Shown one piece after another: positions 43,394 to 53,600 of a DNA stretch of 64,000 nt (its first letter is position 1; every line of letters starts with the position of its first letter). Source of the DNA: an uncultured Flavobacteriaceae bacterium (lineage in GTDB: Bacteria; Bacteroidota; Bacteroidia; Flavobacteriales; Flavobacteriaceae); NCBI GenBank assembly GCA_934675205.1, contig CAKUPQ010000002.1, positions 620,001-684,000 of the forward strand, given 5' to 3'. Made by a program: the position numbers and the translations under genes. Below the pieces are notes generated by a model that saw nothing but the letters and a program-made list of their open reading frames with translations, was not told the origin of the DNA and made no database searches.

Positions 43394-46300
43394 TTATTTC
43401 TTCACTACTTTCAGCATTTTCGAAACGCCTTCGATAGTTACTTTGATCAAATAATTTCCTGTTGGTAATCCTGACATATCCAAACTGGTGTTGTCTGAAT
43501 TTGCAGGTACATTTACCTCTTGTCCAAGCATATTGATTACTGTAACATTGCTGATTGGAGTGTTAGCACTCAAATACATCATATCAGTCACAGGATTCGG
43601 ATAATATCTGAATCCGAAGTTGTTAAAGTCTGCAACACCTGATGTTTGCTCAACCGTAACTGCCAAATAATCACTTTGACAACCTCCGTTTGTGCTTACT
43701 ACATAATAAATAGTAGCATCAACAAGTTCTGTACTTGGGTCAAGAACAATAGTAAGGTCTTCATCAGCATACCAAACCAAGTTATCTCCTGTTACATCAA
43801 GGTCAGCCAACGTTTCTCCTGCTTCGAACTGTTGTGTTGCAAGTCCTGTTGGAGTTGCCATCTCATCACAAGAAACTCTCAAAGTAAAGTCAAGAGCCTC
43901 TCCTTGAGTGATTAGACCACAAGCAGGAGGTGTGGTTGTTGCTCCTTGTTCAGCACGCACTCTCATTCGGTAGTCTCCACCCGGTGTACCAACAGGAATT
44001 GTAATTGTTCCTGATTTGGTACCGGTTCCACCTGCAAGGAAGAACACTTGTTCATCATCTTCAAATATAAAGTCGTTATTCCAGTCCACCCAGATTCTCA
44101 ATCCACTTGCTCCTCCAACATAGTTAGAAGTAAAGTTGAATGTTTCTCCTGCATCTTCTGTGATAATCATAGTCGTACTATTTACATAACCTGTTCCCAA
44201 AGCAGGTCCCGGATATGAATAAGTTACGTTTTCTACAGCATTGGTTGTATTAAACAAAGTAAAGTAGAATCCTTGAGTTGCATAAGGAATACAGTGTCCT
44301 GAATTGAATCGTACAGGTCCTACCCATTCTCCGAAATCATCTTCGTCATCAGTACTACAATCTCTACGAACATAGAAATCATATTGTATTGATGAATCTA
44401 ATCCCGATAATGTGTAAGAGAATGTATCAATATCTGAAATTTCAGTTCCTGTTAGTTCAGGGTTAAATCCGACATTACCCCATTTCACTTGGAATGTTCC
44501 GGTTTCTGCAGATGTCCATACTAAATCTACTGAATCTGCAGTAGGATTGATATAACCTAAATCTGTAGCAGGATTAGGACAAGATGGGATGTCTTCAAAT
44601 GTTGCATTAAGCACCCAAGTTCCGTCTTCCACAAAAACAAGGGTTGTACCGCAACCTGTACCTCCAGTTGTTCTCCAAGCTTTCAGCTCAAATTCAACAG
44701 TTCCGGTAGCTCCGTTAGCAAAATCAACAGTTCTGTTATAATAGATAACACCAGGGAAATCTTCACCACCCACAGGAAGTGCAACTGTAGCTTCTCCCAT
44801 TCCAAGGGTAGAAGAGTAAAGCACTGAACGTTGGTGGCTTGTATAAGCAGGATTAGCAGATGTCATCACATATTGTACGGAAAGACTCGCTATTTGCTGA
44901 CCTGTAGGAACATCTATTGCAAATGAAGTTGCACAAGCAATATCTTCAACTTGTGGATTAGCATTAAGCAAAGTAGGAATATTTCCTTGGAAAACTCCCG
45001 GAGTAAAGGTTAGCGGACCTCTCCAAAGACTGTAATCGTCCCCTGCAGCAGTACAATCCTGACGAACATAGAACTGATAAGCCACCCCACCAGTAAGTCC
45101 ACCTAAAGTATAAGGATTTCCAACTTCCGGAATGATTGTTCCTGTTCCCGGAGTAAATCCTTGAGGGCCATATTCGATTTCGAATACTGTACCAGTACTT
45201 GTCCAAGACAAAGAAACAGAAGAAGCCGAAATATTCACAGCTTGTAGATTTTGTGGGAACATACAAGCTGGAGGAGTAATAACCTCAAGGGTATAATCTT
45301 CGGTTTCTCCATAACTTTGAGAATTACACGCATCAAAAGTTGTAGAACCTTCAACAACTCTTACACGAAGTCTGTATTCTCCTATTGGAGTACCTGTTGG
45401 AATTGTAAAACTGTCTGTAAAAGTACCTCCCGAAGCAATTGTAGCAGCACTTGCAGCTACGATTTCACTGGTTTCAAAAACACCGTTTTCGTTCCAATCA
45501 ACCCAAATTTTAACTCCACCCGAATAACTACCAACTCCTACTGTAAACGGAACAACTGCTCCTTCAACAACTACTGCTGATATAGATGAGAAATTGTTAT
45601 AACCATTTGCTCCACAAGAACCAGTACCAGTATTGTTTGCAATGTTCTCTAAAGCATCAAAAGTTTCAAAATTAGAGATTTTAGCTCCGTTTGTACAACC
45701 ATACAAATAAGCAGGAACGCAATACCCGGTTTTGAAGTTAAACGGACCTACCCAAAGGCTTTCTCCATCTCCGTTTGCGTTACAATCCTGACGAACATAA
45801 AACTGATAAGGTACATCAATTGTTACAGATACTGATGTAGAGTTTGTAGGAACATCATTGATTTGAGTTCCACTTCCTAAAGTGAACCCTTGAGGTCCCC
45901 ATTCTACGTCAAATAAACTTCCTGCACTTGTCCAGCCAAGGGTTACTTCTGATAAAGAAGTAGGAGTAGCTGTCAAAGTATTTGGAGGTAAACAGGCAGG
46001 AGGTGTAATTATCGTTACTGTATAATCCTCTGTTTCTCCGTAGTTGTAAAGAGAACAAGCATCAAAAGTTGTAGAGCCTTCAACAACTCTTACACGCATT
46101 CTGTAATCTCCTAATGCAGTACCTAACGGAACAGTAATGGTTCCGGAATAAGTACCTCCTGCAGCAATTGTTGCTGCACTTTCAGACATTAATTCACTGG
46201 TTTCAAAAACACCATTGTTGTTCCAGTCTATCCAAACTTTTACTCCACCACTGTAACTTCCAACTCCAACATTGAATGAAACTGTTCCACTTTCAATAGT

Positions 46301-49300
46301 TGATACAGCCATACTTGTAAAGTTGTTGTAACCGTTTGCTCCACAAGTAGCTGTACCTGTGTTGTTAGCAATATTGATTATTGCATCAGTAGTTTCAAAA
46401 TTAGAGATTTTAGATCCGTTTGAACAACCATACAAATAAGCAGGAGTACAATATCCTGTCTGGAAGCTAAAAGGTCCAGCCCAAAGGCTTTCTCCATCAC
46501 CATTTGCACTACAATCCTGACGAACGTAGAACTGATAAGGAGTATCAATTACTGTTGTAACACTTGTCGAATTAGTTGTTAAACCATAAATTTGAGTTCC
46601 AGTTCCTACCGTAAATCCAGTAGGTCCCCATTCTACATCAAACAAACTTCCTGTACTTGTCCAACCAAGCGTTACAGATGTTAAAGATGTAGGAGTAGCT
46701 GAAAGACCTGTCGGAGGCATACAAAGAGGAGGAACTATTACGGAAAATGTATAATCTTCTGCCTCTCCATAAAGAGCATTTCCTAAATCTCCACAAGCAG
46801 ACGGAGTTGTACTCAACCAGTTTGCTACTACACGCATACGATAATCTCCAACAGGTGTTCCTGCCGGAATAGTTATTGTTCCTGTACCTGGATTAACATA
46901 AGCTCCCGAACTATAAACAAGTTCTCCTGGGTCGTTAAAATCAAAGTCATTGTTCCAGTCAATCCAAATTCTCATACCTGCAGTACCATTTGCAGAAGTA
47001 ATCGTAAACTGTACGTCTGCACCACCTTCAAATTGAGCTACGGATTGAGCTGTATAATTAGAATAAGAGCCTCCAGTCGAAGCATTATTAATGTTTACAA
47101 TTCCTCCTGTGGTTACAAAATTACTGATACCGTAAGCAGTACTTGTAGATGTTACCGCACAATATCCTGTATAGAAAGAGAATGGTCCTACCCAAACACT
47201 TACTCCATCAACTCCACAATTCTGACGAACATAGAACTGATATGCAGTATCTATTACTACAGGTATTAATGTGGAGTTAGTCGGGATATCAGTAATTTGA
47301 GTTCCATTACCTAATGTAAATCCTGAAACACCATATTCTACATCAAAATTATTACCTGCACTTGTCCAGTTAAGCATTGCTTCTGTTGCAGAAACAGAAC
47401 TGAATCCTAAAGCAGTAGGAGGAAGACAAGTAGGAGGAGTGATTATTGTTACTGTATAATCCTCTGTTTCTCCGTAGTTGTAAAGAGAACAAGCATCAAA
47501 AGTTGTAGAGCCTTCAACAACTCTTACACGCATTCTGTAATCTCCTAATGCAGTACCTAACGGAACAGTAATGGTTCCGGAATAAGTACCTCCTGCAGCA
47601 ATTGTTGCTGCACTTTCAGACATTAATTCACTGGTTTCAAAAACACCATTGTTGTTCCAGTCTATCCAAACTTTTACTCCACCACTGTAACTTCCAACTC
47701 CAACATTGAATGAAACTGTTCCACTTTCAATAGTTGATACAGCCATACTTGTAAAGTTGTTGTAACCGTTTGCTCCACAAGTAGCTGTACCTGTGTTGTT
47801 AGCAATATTGATTATTGCATCAGTAGTTTCAAAATTAGAGATTTTAGATCCGTTTGAACAACCATACAAATAAGCAGGAGTACAATATCCTGTCTGGAAG
47901 CTAAAAGGTCCAGCCCAAAGGCTTTCTCCATCACCATTTGCACTACAATCCTGACGAACGTAGAACTGATAAGGAGTATCAATTACTGTTGTAACACTTG
48001 TCGAATTAGTTGTTAAACCATAAATTTGAGTTCCAGTTCCTACCGTAAATCCAGCAGGTCCCCATTCCAAATCAAACAAACTTCCTGTACTTGTCCAACC
48101 AAGTGTTACAGATGTTAAAGATGTTGGGGTAGCCGAAAGACCTGTCGGAGGCATACAAGTAGGTGGAACTATTACAGAGAAAGTATAATCTTCTGCCTCT
48201 CCATACGTTGCATTACCTAAATCTCCACAAGCAGGTGGAGTTGTATTCAACCAGTTTGCTACTACACGCATACGGTAATCTCCAACAGGTGTTCCTGCCG
48301 GAATAGTTATTGTTCCTGTACCTGTAGCAACATAAGCTCCCGAGCTATAAACAAGCTCACTTGGGTCAAAAACCATATTGTTGTTCCAATCAATCCAAAC
48401 TCTCATACCAGCAGTACCAGTCGTATAGGTAATTGTAAACTGTACATCTGCACCACCTTCAAATTGAGATACGGATTGACTTGTATAATTAGAATAAGAG
48501 CCTACACCCGAAGTATTATTTATATTTGTAATTCCTCCTGTTGTGGTAAAATTACTAATACCGTACGTACTCGTATTTGTAGATGTTACATCACAATATC
48601 CTGTTTTGAAGTTGAAAGGACCTGCCCAAATACTTACACCGGCAACATCACAATCCTGACGTACATAAAACTGATAATTTGTATCAGCTGTTACTACTAT
48701 ATCAGTAAAAGTAGTCGTAATACCATTAATTTGAGTACCTGTTCCCAATGTGAATCCCGGAGTACCCCATTCTACATCAAACAAACTTCCTGCACTGTTC
48801 CAAGCAAGAGTTACCTCTGTCAAAGAGGTAGGAGTAGCTGTTAAAGATGACGGAGGAAGACAAGCAGGTGCTTCTTCCCAATATACATCGTCCCAATAAT
48901 ATGACTTGGCATCAGCTTGATTTTTAATAGCAAGTCTTGCTCCTGCAGGAATAGTTGTCGGAACAGCTACCGTATATTCAGAGTCAAGTGCAGTATAAGC
49001 AGTGTTGTTAATCGTTAAAGACTCTAACAAAACAAAAGAATCATAATCTGTAACATCTGTAACGTAACCTACGTGAAGAATACCCGGAATAGTTGTTACT
49101 CTTGCTTTAAATCTTAACCAATGTGTTCCTGCATCAATATTTGAAAATGGAGGAAGAACTACTATAATAGGATTCTGTGTAGCAGTTGCATATTGATAAA
49201 TATTTCTTGTTCCCGAAGCTGGAGTTGTAGTAGTGATAGTTTGAGAGCCTGGAGTTGCAACAGGAGCTAATCTTACCCAGCAATCGGGTACGATGTTACC

Positions 49301-50287
49301 TGTTCCGTAGCTATCAAAGTTTTCAAAAAGTGTAGCAACTGTACCACAAGCGGTAGTAAAAGAAAAAGGTCCAGCCCAATAACTTTCATCTCCGCTACAA
49401 TCTTGACGGACATAAAAATCATAAGTAGTCATAGGGCTTAATCCCGTTACTTGATAAGTGTTAGTAGTACTTGTGCCTGATGTACCTGTACCTTGGGTAA
49501 ATCCTTGTGGTCCCCACTCAACATCAAACAAAGTTCCACTGTTTGTCCAACCTAAATCTGCCGTAGTTTGTTCAATATTTGTTGCTGTCAAAGATGTAGG
49601 AACAGTACAATCAGCCAATACTCCTTCAAATTGTATCTGTGGAAGAACAGCTACCCGAGCAAAAGCCGTAGGAGGAGTTGCAGGACTTGGATTTGTAGTA
49701 TCATCCCTATACATAATTCCCGAGTTAGGAGTAGAGGTATAAGAACTGAAAGTAGGAGAAGAAGTCCAACCTAAAGTGTTTTCGTGAACAGCTACTACTA
49801 AATTTCCTCCTGTGTAATCAAAGGGTACGGTAAATTCAATCTCAAACCAGTCGTTTGCAACAGCAGCCGGAATTATTCCCGTAAAAACCTGTGTCATATC
49901 AGCTAAAGCAACCCAATCTGTATCAGTAGCAAATTCTGTTTTGGTAGTGTTTCCAATCCAAACTGTCCAGCTGTTCCATACAGTTATAGTACCAATTACG
50001 GTAGGTTTATACCGTATTTTTGTAATATCTCCAGCAACTCCTCCTCCTTGTGCAAATTCGGAAGCGGTTACAATTTGCTGACTGTAATTGTACACATAAT
50101 TGCTGACAGGAATAGCGGTACTTCCGTTAACTGTACCATTACCTGCCCCAATCTGAATAGTTCCTGTTGTTTGTCCAAACCCTGTTGGAGCTACCAAAAT
50201 CATCATACAAAACGTCAGCAGTTTGAGCCATCGTTTTGTCTTTCTCGTTTGATTCCCTCCGGAATCATTAAATGTAAAATTGTTCAT
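43394..50287 (-). CDS. Giant T9SS-secreted surface protein with FnIII and GEVED modules
   Basis: 2297 residues. A signal peptide ends near GFGQTTG (residue about 40). An N-terminal domain to about 225 is followed by FnIII 1 (about 228-313), a MAM-like region (314-475), FnIII 2, then alternating pairs GEVED 1-5 and FnIII 3-7 from 560 to 1762, a unique region to 1900, FnIII 8, GEVED 6 (to 2140), an Ig-like segment and a C-terminal type A T9SS sorting domain (YYPNPVTDMMYLS...PTGNYLIKVTIEG, 2226-2297). FnIII units share LFDVEWGPQGFTxGTGT and YQFYVRQDC; GEVED units share VWIDWNNNGVFE, GDYRMRV and GE(A/T)EDYT. Probably an adhesin or cell-surface filament exported by type IX secretion and attached at the outer membrane. 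Confidence 0.93.
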   Translation of the reverse strand: MNNFTFNDSGGNQTRKTKRWLKLLTFCMMILVAPTGFGQTTGTIQIGAGNGTVNGSTAIPVSNYVYNYSQQIVTASEFAQGGGVAGDITKIRYKPTVIGTITVWNSWTVWIGNTTKTEFATDTDWVALADMTQVFTGIIPAAVANDWFEIEFTVPFDYTGGNLVVAVHENTLGWTSSPTFSSYTSTPNSGIMYRDDTTNPSPATPPTAFARVAVLPQIQFEGVLADCTVPTSLTATNIEQTTADLGWTNSGTLFDVEWGPQGFTQGTGTSGTSTTNTYQVTGLSPMTTYDFYVRQDCSGDESYWAGPFSFTTACGTVATLFENFDSYGTGNIVPDCWVRLAPVATPGSQTITTTTPASGTRNIYQYATATQNPIIVVLPPFSNIDAGTHWLRFKARVTTIPGILHVGYVTDVTDYDSFVLLESLTINNTAYTALDSEYTVAVPTTIPAGARLAIKNQADAKSYYWDDVYWEEAPACLPPSSLTATPTSLTEVTLAWNSAGSLFDVEWGTPGFTLGTGTQINGITTTFTDIVVTADTNYQFYVRQDCDVAGVSIWAGPFNFKTGYCDVTSTNTSTYGISNFTTTGGITNINNTSGVGSYSNYTSQSVSQFEGGADVQFTITYTTGTAGMRVWIDWNNNMVFDPSELVYSSGAYVATGTGTITIPAGTPVGDYRMRVVANWLNTTPPACGDLGNATYGEAEDYTFSVIVPPTCMPPTGLSATPTSLTSVTLGWTSTGSLFDLEWGPAGFTVGTGTQIYGLTTNSTSVTTVIDTPYQFYVRQDCSANGDGESLWAGPFSFQTGYCTPAYLYGCSNGSKISNFETTDAIINIANNTGTATCGANGYNNFTSMAVSTIESGTVSFNVGVGSYSGGVKVWIDWNNNGVFETSELMSESAATIAAGGTYSGTITVPLGTALGDYRMRVRVVEGSTTFDACSLYNYGETEDYTVTIITPPTCLPPTALGFSSVSATEAMLNWTSAGNNFDVEYGVSGFTLGNGTQITDIPTNSTLIPVVIDTAYQFYVRQNCGVDGVSVWVGPFSFYTGYCAVTSTSTAYGISNFVTTGGIVNINNASTGGSYSNYTAQSVAQFEGGADVQFTITSANGTAGMRIWIDWNNDFDFNDPGELVYSSGAYVNPGTGTITIPAGTPVGDYRMRVVANWLSTTPSACGDLGNALYGEAEDYTFSVIVPPLCMPPTGLSATPTSLTSVTLGWTSTGSLFDVEWGPTGFTVGTGTQIYGLTTNSTSVTTVIDTPYQFYVRQDCSANGDGESLWAGPFSFQTGYCTPAYLYGCSNGSKISNFETTDAIINIANNTGTATCGANGYNNFTSMAVSTIESGTVSFNVGVGSYSGGVKVWIDWNNNGVFETSELMSESAATIAAGGTYSGTITVPLGTALGDYRMRVRVVEGSTTFDACSLYNYGETEDYTVTIITPPACLPPNTLTATPTSLSEVTLGWTSAGSLFDVEWGPQGFTLGSGTQINDVPTNSTSVSVTIDVPYQFYVRQDCNANGDGESLWVGPFNFKTGYCVPAYLYGCTNGAKISNFETFDALENIANNTGTGSCGANGYNNFSSISAVVVEGAVVPFTVGVGSYSGGVKIWVDWNENGVFETSEIVAASAATIASGGTFTDSFTIPTGTPIGEYRLRVRVVEGSTTFDACNSQSYGETEDYTLEVITPPACMFPQNLQAVNISASSVSLSWTSTGTVFEIEYGPQGFTPGTGTIIPEVGNPYTLGGLTGGVAYQFYVRQDCTAAGDDYSLWRGPLTFTPGVFQGNIPTLLNANPQVEDIACATSFAIDVPTGQQIASLSVQYVMTSANPAYTSHQRSVLYSSTLGMGEATVALPVGGEDFPGVIYYNRTVDFANGATGTVEFELKAWRTTGGTGCGTTLVFVEDGTWVLNATFEDIPSCPNPATDLGYINPTADSVDLVWTSAETGTFQVKWGNVGFNPELTGTEISDIDTFSYTLSGLDSSIQYDFYVRRDCSTDDEDDFGEWVGPVRFNSGHCIPYATQGFYFTLFNTTNAVENVTYSYPGPALGTGYVNSTTMIITEDAGETFNFTSNYVGGASGLRIWVDWNNDFIFEDDEQVFFLAGGTGTKSGTITIPVGTPGGDYRMRVRAEQGATTTPPACGLITQGEALDFTLRVSCDEMATPTGLATQQFEAGETLADLDVTGDNLVWYADEDLTIVLDPSTELVDATIYYVVSTNGGCQSDYLAVTVEQTSGVADFNNFGFRYYPNPVTDMMYLSANTPISNVTVINMLGQEVNVPANSDNTSLDMSGLPTGNYLIKVTIEGVSKMLKVVKK
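46014..46620 (-). repeat. Perfect 607-bp direct repeat, copy 1
   Basis: Identical by eye to 47448-48054, offset 1434 bp (478 codons). Covers the GEVED 4 / FnIII 5 junction region of the giant protein. Similarity continues with scattered substitutions on both sides. Confidence 0.85.
47448..48054 (-). repeat. Perfect 607-bp direct repeat, copy 2
   Basis: Partner of 46014-46620. The first differences are C/T at 46013/47447 and T/C at 46621/48055. Covers GEVED 2 / FnIII 3. Confidence 0.85.
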
Positions 50288-50508
50288 AGTTAAAATAATT
50301 AAAATGGGTTAAAAAAAGCATATGATTCAGTCGTTTCTTGTAACTACTGAAAAACCAAATCAATCAGTCTGCTAATTTATTAAATTTCTGATAAAAAAAA
50401 TAATGTTTGTCTTTTTATCTGTCTAAATAATTAATACGGACAATATTTTTTTAGGCTATGTACTACCAAATGCAGAATATAGTATCTTTACAGTTCTAAA
50501 AAAAATCA

Positions 50509-51174
50509 ATGTTCAGAAAACTATTAAGCTATATCTTTCCGATAAATCTCCACAAAACGGATTCTGAATTCAACAAATCTATTGAGGTTACTTTATATAA
50601 CGGAGAGTTCGTTTTGGACTCCGAAAATGTAAATTATTCATACGGAAGTTTACAAAAAGTCTTGCGTTTTGGGTTAAAGCAAATTGGTTTTGAGTCCATC
50701 AGAGAAATGCAAAACATTCTGATTTTGGGAGTAGCAGGAGGAAGTGTCATCAAAACTTTGGTTGACGAAATCGGTTACAACGGAAAAATAAAAGGCATTG
50801 AAATTGACAAAAATATTATTGAAATTGCCAATAAATATTTCGGGTTGGATAAAATTCCGAATCTCCAAATAACAATTGCTGATGCGGAACAATTCGTAAA
50901 AACGGAAACCGAAAAATATGATTTAATCATTATTGATATTTTTCAAGATAGGGAAATGCCCGATTTTTTATTTCAAAAAACTTTTTCAGATGATTTGATT
51001 TTATTGTTAAAGCAAAATGGAGCTGTTTTATTTAATACGATGAAAACCTCTCCTGAAGATATTGAAAGAAATAATAACTATAAATTAAATTTTAATCAAG
51101 AAAAGTTTGATATTATTGAGTTTTCAGAGATTGAACACTACAATGAGATTTTAATTATCAAACAAAAAAGCTAA
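50509..51174 (+). CDS. Spermidine-synthase-like methyltransferase-fold protein
   Basis: 221 residues. SAM/decarboxy-SAM fold: ILILGVAGGSVIKTLVDEIG (motif I), IKGIEIDKNIIEIANKYFGL (motif II acidic residue), ITIADAEQFVKTETEKYDLI and IIIDIFQDREMPDF. The order is that of the spermidine synthase-like superfamily, but the protein lacks the family's full N-terminal beta domain and is shorter than true SpeE (about 280). Aminopropyl transfer is therefore uncertain; it may be a methyltransferase. The upstream 221-bp spacer from the divergent giant gene holds nothing else clear. Confidence 0.7.
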   Translation: MFRKLLSYIFPINLHKTDSEFNKSIEVTLYNGEFVLDSENVNYSYGSLQKVLRFGLKQIGFESIREMQNILILGVAGGSVIKTLVDEIGYNGKIKGIEIDKNIIEIANKYFGLDKIPNLQITIADAEQFVKTETEKYDLIIIDIFQDREMPDFLFQKTFSDDLILLLKQNGAVLFNTMKTSPEDIERNNNYKLNFNQEKFDIIEFSEIEHYNEILIIKQKS

Positions 51175-51243
51175 AAAAATTACATATTTTTATTTGAGTT
51201 TAAAAAATATTTTATATTTTGGTCAGATAAAAGCACCAAGATT

Positions 51244-51729
51244 ATGAAAAAACTTATACTCATCAGACATGCAAAATCAAGTTGGGACTTGCCTGTGCTT
51301 GACAAAGAAAGACCTTTGGCACATAGGGGAATAAAAGATGCTTACCTGATGTCTGAAAAAATTCAGACGTACCTTCCGAATTCGTTTGTATTTTGGTCAA
51401 GTACAGCCAAAAGAGCTTCCGAAACAGCCAAAATATTTGCTCAAAATCTAAAATGTCCGGAGGAATTGATTATATTTAAAGACTCACTCTATACATTTGA
51501 CGACAAGCAACTTGATATCGAAATCAGAAAATGTAACGACCGCTTTGATAATCTGATTATTTTCGGGCACAATCCTGCCATTACCGATTTTATCAACGAA
51601 TACGGAAATATCTTTTTAGAAAACGTAAAAACCTGTGGCTTTGTATCCATTTCATTTGAACAAAGCCAGTGGAATAACATTGCTAAAGGAACAGTTCAGA
51701 AAGTTATTTTTCCAAAAGACTTTAGATAA
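51244..51729 (+). CDS. sixA: SixA-type histidine phosphatase
   Basis: 161 residues. The phosphohistidine motif LILIRHAKSSWD opens the protein; SSTAKRASETAKIFA and FGHNPAITDFINEYG carry the second conserved Arg and His. SixA removes phosphate from His on phosphotransfer proteins; the short length without the second mutase domain fits. The target here is unknown. Ends 3 bp from the convergent guaB stop. Confidence 0.87.
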   Translation: MKKLILIRHAKSSWDLPVLDKERPLAHRGIKDAYLMSEKIQTYLPNSFVFWSSTAKRASETAKIFAQNLKCPEELIIFKDSLYTFDDKQLDIEIRKCNDRFDNLIIFGHNPAITDFINEYGNIFLENVKTCGFVSISFEQSQWNNIAKGTVQKVIFPKDFR

Positions 51730-51731
51730 AA

Positions 51732-53207
51732 CTATTTCCTTGAATAATTTGGTGCTTCTTTAGTTATAGTTACGTTATGAGGGTGGCTTTCGTGGATTCC
51801 GCTTGAGGTTATTTTCACAAAACGTCCTGTTTTTTGAAGTGTTTCAATATCTTTAGAACCACAATATCCCATTCCTGCACGAAGTCCTCCGATGAATTGC
51901 TGCATACTTTCGTTCAATTCTCCTTTGTACGGAACTCTACCTACAATTCCTTCGGGAACGAGTTTCTTAATATCGTCTTCCACATCTTGAAAATAGCGGT
52001 CTTTAGACCCTTCCTGCATTGCCTCGACAGATCCCATTCCGCGATAAGACTTGTATTTTCTTCCTTCAAAAATAATAGTTTCTCCCGGAGATTCTTTTGT
52101 TCCTGCTAATAATGAGCCTAACATCACACTCGATGCACCTGCTGCAATGGCTTTCGGAATATCTCCTGTATAACGAACTCCTCCATCTGCAATGACAGGA
52201 ACTCCACTATCTTTGATAGCTTCTGCCACTTCCAAAACAGCGGAAAATTGAGGAAATCCAACTCCTGCAACCACACGAGTCGTACAAATAGAACCTGGTC
52301 CGATTCCGACTTTTACCGCATCAGCTCCATTTTCGACCAAATATTTAGCCGCTTCGGGAGTAGCAATATTTCCGACAACTACATCAATTTGAGTAAATGC
52401 AGCTTTTACCTGTTTTAATACATCAACAACTCCTTTGGTATGTCCGTGGGCTGTGTCGATGATTACTGCATCAACCCCTGCATTGACAAGAGCTTCGGTA
52501 CGTTGCATAACATCAGCCGTTACTCCAACTGCTGCTGCTACACGAAGTCTTCCGTATTTGTCTTTGTTAGCATTCGGTTTTTGGAATAATTTGGTAATAT
52601 CCCTAAAAGTAATAAGTCCGACTAATTGATTTTTGTCATTGACAACAGGAAGTTTTTCGATTTTGTTTTCCTGAAGAATTCCCTCTGCAATTTCGAGGGT
52701 TGTCCCTTCTTTGGCAGTTACTAAATTCTCGGAAGTCATTACTTGTGTCAGCACTCTCGAATTGTCTTTTTCAAAACGCAAATCGCGATTGGTAACGATT
52801 CCTTTCAAAACTCTGTTTTCATCTACAATCGGAATTCCTCCGATACTGTACTCTTTCATTACAGCTTTAGCATCTCCGACAGTTGAAGTAAGCGAAAGTG
52901 TAACCGGGTCTATTATCATTCCTGATTCCGAACGCTTTACTTTTCTGACTTCCTGTGCTTGAGCCTCGATAGTCATATTTTTGTGTAATACCCCGATTCC
53001 TCCCTCACGAGCAATAGCAATAGCCATTGCACTTTCGGTTACGGTATCCATAGCAGCAGATACGATAGGAACATTCAAAGTTATGTTTCGGGAAAATTTT
53101 GATTTGATACTTACCTCTCTCGGTAAAACTTCTGAATAATTAGGAATCAAAAGAACATCATCATAAGTAAGCCCTTCTCCTATTATTTTGGTGTTGTGTG
53201 TTGTCAT
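51732..53207 (-). CDS. guaB: Inosine-5'-monophosphate dehydrogenase
   Basis: 491 residues from ATG 53205-53207 ([20 protein letters not shown]); an 8-codon upstream extension is rejected. TIM-barrel start [20 protein letters not shown], two CBS domains inserted at about residues 95-215 ([39 protein letters not shown]), active-site Cys loop [38 protein letters not shown] and the flap GRVPYKGEL. Converts IMP to XMP, committing flux to GTP. Standard length. Confidence 0.97.
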   Translation of the reverse strand: MTTHNTKIIGEGLTYDDVLLIPNYSEVLPREVSIKSKFSRNITLNVPIVSAAMDTVTESAMAIAIAREGGIGVLHKNMTIEAQAQEVRKVKRSESGMIIDPVTLSLTSTVGDAKAVMKEYSIGGIPIVDENRVLKGIVTNRDLRFEKDNSRVLTQVMTSENLVTAKEGTTLEIAEGILQENKIEKLPVVNDKNQLVGLITFRDITKLFQKPNANKDKYGRLRVAAAVGVTADVMQRTEALVNAGVDAVIIDTAHGHTKGVVDVLKQVKAAFTQIDVVVGNIATPEAAKYLVENGADAVKVGIGPGSICTTRVVAGVGFPQFSAVLEVAEAIKDSGVPVIADGGVRYTGDIPKAIAAGASSVMLGSLLAGTKESPGETIIFEGRKYKSYRGMGSVEAMQEGSKDRYFQDVEDDIKKLVPEGIVGRVPYKGELNESMQQFIGGLRAGMGYCGSKDIETLQKTGRFVKITSSGIHESHPHNVTITKEAPNYSRK

Positions 53208-53335
53208 TTGCAATTTGTAGTTGAATTGCACGCAAATTTAAAGGTTTTTTTTGACAAATGCGAATAAAATCGGAAAAATCGATTGGTATATTTTAGTTAC
53301 AACTTACAGTACGAAAACACTATTATAAAGTTTGC

Positions 53336-53530
53336 TTATTCCATAAGCGAAATACAATTTTGTAATTCAGGCCTTTCTTTTGTGAAAGCAAGCAACCATT
53401 CTTTAAGTTCTTCTAACTCATAAGGCAACAACGATTTGACTGCTTTTTCTAATTCTTTATAAAAGAGTAAAGGGTCGAAACTCACACTTTCCAATACTTT
53501 TTTGGTGTAGGTAAACATTGCTCTTCCCAT
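53336..53530 (-). CDS. Conserved small protein of Flavobacteriia, 64 residues
   Basis: MGRAMFTYTKKVLESVSFDP, then LFYKELEKAVKSLLPYELEE, LKEWLLAFTKERPEL. All-helical and soluble. I recognise the pattern TYTKKVLExVSFD...LLPYELEELKxW as a common small flavobacterial protein of unknown function. The start may instead be the second Met (codon 5). Confidence 0.75.
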   Translation of the reverse strand: MGRAMFTYTKKVLESVSFDPLLFYKELEKAVKSLLPYELEELKEWLLAFTKERPELQNCISLME

Positions 53531-53600
53531 AAGGATTAGTTTTTTAAATTTTGGTTGTTATACTAACGCAAAACACTATACAAATAGTATGGACGAAACG

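Noticed and set aside
45251-48844. Plus-strand open frames (such as 45251-45580 and 48464-48844) opposite the giant gene
   Set aside because: They recur with each GEVED/FnIII unit as antisense shadows of Thr/Ser-rich repeat codons; low-complexity Ser/Arg/Cys composition.
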